DNA from: Desulfacinum sp.
Lineage (GTDB): Bacteria; Desulfobacterota; Syntrophobacteria; Syntrophobacterales; DSM-9756
NCBI GenBank assembly: GCA_014359885.1
Contig: JACIYN010000043.1
Span: forward strand, 1-64,000
DNA: 64,000 nt
Direction: 5' to 3'
Below are positions 61,636 through 64,000 of the stretch, in pieces (position 1 is the first letter of the stretch; every line of letters starts with the position of its first letter). Both the position numbers and the translations under genes were made by a program. The notes below the pieces were generated by a model. The model saw only the letters and a program-made list of their open reading frames with translations. It made no database searches and had not been told where the DNA came from.

Positions 61636-62883
61636 TCAGGCCCCTAAATGCCCGCCCCGGCGCCCGGCCGGGCCGTCCAGGATTTCCAGAACCAGTGCCA
61701 CCTGCCGGTCGGCCGCCCCGGCCATCTTCCGGATGGCCTCCAAAGCCCTCCGCCGATGCGCTCCCAACCGTTCCGGCTTGATCAGCAGCTCCCTCCACCG
61801 GGCCGAGAGATCCTCGCAGCTCGTGACGCAGACTCCCACACCAGCCCGGCTCAGGATCTCGTGCTCTTCCCTCACGGTGTTCACATGCGGACCGTAGAAG
61901 ACCGTCTTTCCCCAGGCAACGGGCTCCAGGATGTTGTGGCCGCCCACGGGCACGAGGCTCCCGCCGCAAAAGATTAAATCCCCCAAGGCATAGAGGTCGA
62001 ACAGATAGCCGATTCGGTCCACCACGATCACATCCGCGGATCGGCGCTTCTTCCCGGACTCCAGAAAAGAGGAAAGATTGTCGTAGGGAATCCCTCGGAC
62101 ACGGAGCCACTCCTCTAAAACCGGCACCCGGTCCAGATGTCGGGGAGCCAACACGCCCAGGAGGTCGGGCGTGGATCCCTTCAGGCTTTGAAAGACTTGG
62201 AGAAGGTCCGTGCACTCCCGGCCGCGAAGGCTTCCCGCCACCATCACCGGTACGCCCTCCGGCACCTGCAACCGTTCGCGCCACCGAAGTTTCGCCTCCG
62301 GGTCGGCGCGGTCCATGAGCGTATCCACCTTGGTGCTTCCCGTCACAAGGGTCCTTTCCTCCGGAACCCCCAGGGCCAGCAACCGCCGCCTGTCCGCCTC
62401 GGACTTCATGGCGGCCAGGCGAAGCGATCGAAAGATGGGGCGGAAGATTGCTGCAAATCTTCGGTAATTTTCCAAGGATTTTTGGGAAAGGCGGCCGTTG
62501 AGAAGAACCACGGGCACTCCGCGCCTCCTGAGAGCCCCATGGAGCACCGGCCAGAATTCGCTCTCGAAGGCCACGAAAAGATCGGGAGAAAGCGAAGCGA
62601 GTAGGGCGTGAACGGACCAGGGAACATCCAACGGTGCCGGAAGAACGGGCACGTCGGCCGGAACCTTTGCCCGTGCGAAGCGATACCCCTGGGGGGTTCC
62701 CACCGTGAAAAAGATCGCCGCCCCAGGCCGAGCAGCACGGAGCCGTCGGATCACCGCCAGGGCCCCCGTGACCTCACCCACCGAAGCGGCATGGAGCCAC
62801 AGACGGGGCCGGTTCTTGGCCGCTGCACCATCCAAATAGGGAAAAAGGCGCCTTCGCCAGAATCGGCGCTCCCAGCCTTCCAT
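61636..62883 (-). CDS. waaA: 3-deoxy-D-manno-octulosonic acid (Kdo) transferase
   Basis: A 415-residue GT30 glycosyltransferase that joins Kdo to lipid IVA in lipopolysaccharide synthesis at the inner membrane. Marks: LWLHAASVGEVTGAL, FVAFESEFWPVL, VVLLNGRLSQKSLENY and VPVGGHNILEPVAWGKTVFYGPH. The usual N-terminal membrane anchor is missing or reduced: only about 27 residues precede the first domain. ATG 62883 has AAGGA upstream; an ATG at 62916 would add 11. It ends ten bases before larB. Its presence confirms a Gram-negative envelope. Confidence 0.92.
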   Translation of the reverse strand: MEGWERRFWRRRLFPYLDGAAAKNRPRLWLHAASVGEVTGALAVIRRLRAARPGAAIFFTVGTPQGYRFARAKVPADVPVLPAPLDVPWSVHALLASLSPDLFVAFESEFWPVLHGALRRRGVPVVLLNGRLSQKSLENYRRFAAIFRPIFRSLRLAAMKSEADRRRLLALGVPEERTLVTGSTKVDTLMDRADPEAKLRWRERLQVPEGVPVMVAGSLRGRECTDLLQVFQSLKGSTPDLLGVLAPRHLDRVPVLEEWLRVRGIPYDNLSSFLESGKKRRSADVIVVDRIGYLFDLYALGDLIFCGGSLVPVGGHNILEPVAWGKTVFYGPHVNTVREEHEILSRAGVGVCVTSCEDLSARWRELLIKPERLGAHRRRALEAIRKMAGAADRQVALVLEILDGPAGRRGGHLGA

Positions 62884-63052
62884 GAACTCTATCCTTGCCC
62901 TCCCGTCAAATTTCATTCTATCTTTTCAAACACGCTGGATTTTCCCGCTGATCCCACCGGCGTGAAGGCACCGATAGCAGCAACGGCGTCATTTGTGAAT
63001 GGGAAAGACGCCAACATCCCCATACAAAAGGAAGAAAGGCAAGAAAACACCC

Positions 63053-64000
63053 ATGGAAAAAGCCGTCCGCATCGCCCAGCTCTTTCAGAACGAAGACGCA
63101 CACAGGGAACAGGAGGTCGTCATCCAGGGGTGGGTCCGCACCCGAAGGGATTCCAAGGCCGGCATCAGTTTCATTGAAATCAACGATGGCTCGTGCCTCA
63201 GGAACCTCCAGGTCATCGCCGAACGAACGGACCCGGAACTCAACCAAGTGGTGGACCGACTGTCCACCGGCTGTTCCGTTCAGGTTCGGGGCGTGGTGAA
63301 GCCCTCCCCCGGCAAGGGACAAAGCATCGAAGTCCATGCCCGAGAGATCACCCTCTTCGGCTGGGCGGATCCCGCGGTTTATCCCTTGCAGAAAAAACGG
63401 CACAGTTTCGAGTTCCTGCGCACCATCGCCCACCTTCGCCCCCGCACCAACACACTGGGTGCCGTGGCCCGCCTGCGCAACCGGTTGAGCTTCGCCGTTC
63501 ACCAGTTTTTTCAAAAGGAAGGTTTCGTCTATGTGCACACGCCCATCATCACGTCCAGCGACTGCGAGGGCGCCGGAGAGGTCTTTCGGGTGACTACGCT
63601 GGACCCCGCCAACCCGCCCTCACCGCAAGGCCCCGATGGGGACGTGTACAGTCGGGACTTCTTCGAAAAACCCGCCTTCCTCACGGTGAGCGGACAGCTC
63701 CAGGCCGAGATCTACGCCTTGGCCCTGGGCAAGGTCTATACGTTCGGCCCAACCTTCCGGGCGGAAAACTCCAACACCAGCCGCCATCTGGCCGAATTCT
63801 GGATGATCGAGCCTGAGATGGCCTTCTACGACCTGCAGGACAACCTGGAACTGGCCCAATCTTTCATCAAATACGTGATCTCGGCCGTTCTGGAGGACTG
63901 CGGAGAGGATCTTCAGTTGTTCGCCCGCTTCGTGGAACCCACCCTCCTGGAAACCCTGGAAACCCTGGTCCGGGAAACCTTCGAGGTCGTCACCTACACG
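63053..64000 (+). CDS. asnS: Asparaginyl-tRNA synthetase (partial, runs off the window)
   Basis: The first 316 codons of a class IIb aminoacyl-tRNA synthetase, open to the last base. The N-terminal OB fold has [24 protein letters not shown] (split), and the catalytic core begins with [26 protein letters not shown], then [51 protein letters not shown] with class II motif 2. [15 protein letters not shown] and [14 protein letters not shown] are AsnS rather than AspS. The full protein is usually about 460 residues. It is divergent from waaA. Confidence 0.95.
   Translation, partial: MEKAVRIAQLFQNEDAHREQEVVIQGWVRTRRDSKAGISFIEINDGSCLRNLQVIAERTDPELNQVVDRLSTGCSVQVRGVVKPSPGKGQSIEVHAREITLFGWADPAVYPLQKKRHSFEFLRTIAHLRPRTNTLGAVARLRNRLSFAVHQFFQKEGFVYVHTPIITSSDCEGAGEVFRVTTLDPANPPSPQGPDGDVYSRDFFEKPAFLTVSGQLQAEIYALALGKVYTFGPTFRAENSNTSRHLAEFWMIEPEMAFYDLQDNLELAQSFIKYVISAVLEDCGEDLQLFARFVEPTLLETLETLVRETFEVVTYT

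Overview
This window is high-GC DNA (roughly 60-65 percent by eye) packed with genes on both strands. It most resembles a thermophilic or mesophilic sulfate-reducing or syntrophic member of the Desulfobacterota (Syntrophobacter / Desulfacinum / Desulfosoma-like). That placement is inferred from gene content: a hybrid cluster protein behind an HcpR-type operator, an exported Fe/Mn superoxide dismutase, a haem-containing chemoreceptor next to a tetrahaem cytochrome, an acyl-CoA mutase with its G-protein chaperone, paired family III CoA-transferases, LarB and WaaA. No rRNA, tRNA, CRISPR array or intact insertion sequence was found.

Layout. 0-9.8 kb: a hybrid sensor kinase, a lower-GC MFS efflux pump (probably acquired), a small secreted protein, a metallo-beta-lactamase-fold hydrolase, two tandem Hsp20 genes, an orphan resolvase-like domain and a radical SAM protein. 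9.9-20.6 kb: hcp with its operator, a MetE-like methyltransferase, a two-domain universal stress protein, a polar amino acid ABC transporter, and a DEDDh exonuclease coupled to a cNMP/CBS/DUF294 protein. 20.6-30.9 kb: two divergent operons around a 1.2-kb spacer. The leftward one encodes a sodium-solute symporter with two small membrane proteins, a secreted protein and two CoA-transferases. The rightward one encodes a two-subunit B12 acyl-CoA mutase and its MeaB-type GTPase. The mutase has the Phe/Gln pair of isobutyryl-CoA mutase rather than the Tyr/Arg pair of methylmalonyl-CoA mutase, so the two operons look like an uptake, activation and isomerisation route for a branched short-chain acid.

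31-38 kb: the cytochrome/haem-chemoreceptor pair, a protein with a C-terminal J domain, a GlnD-like protein whose nucleotidyltransferase active site has lost its catalytic aspartates, and the lipoprotein-like superoxide dismutase. 38-49 kb: a nucleotide-sugar and glycan cluster (epimerase, UDP-sugar dehydrogenase, PMM/PGM, RmlA, RmlB, Nudix, GDP-mannose pyrophosphorylase, GT4). 49-52 kb: an ABC transporter of the TrpXYZ / ABC_sub_bind type. 52.1-55.6 kb: a TPP riboswitch with its own terminator, followed by thiW, a fused ECF ATPase, an ECF T component and a P-loop protein, each pair overlapping by 4 bp. 55.6-64 kb: DUF47-PiT phosphate uptake, threonine dehydratase, a UvrD-type helicase, LarB with a small unknown protein, WaaA and the start of AsnS, which runs off the window.

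The intergenic spacers carry several families of dispersed palindromic repeats. The most striking is a mobile-looking element with terminal inverted repeats of the form TAGGAGGCTGTCCGA. Its first three bases are the stop codon of the preceding gene in at least four unrelated genes. Other families are a 132-133-bp composite built on a perfect GGGGCGAA palindrome, a roughly 165-bp GC-rich hairpin pair, and a tandem array of 7-bp units.
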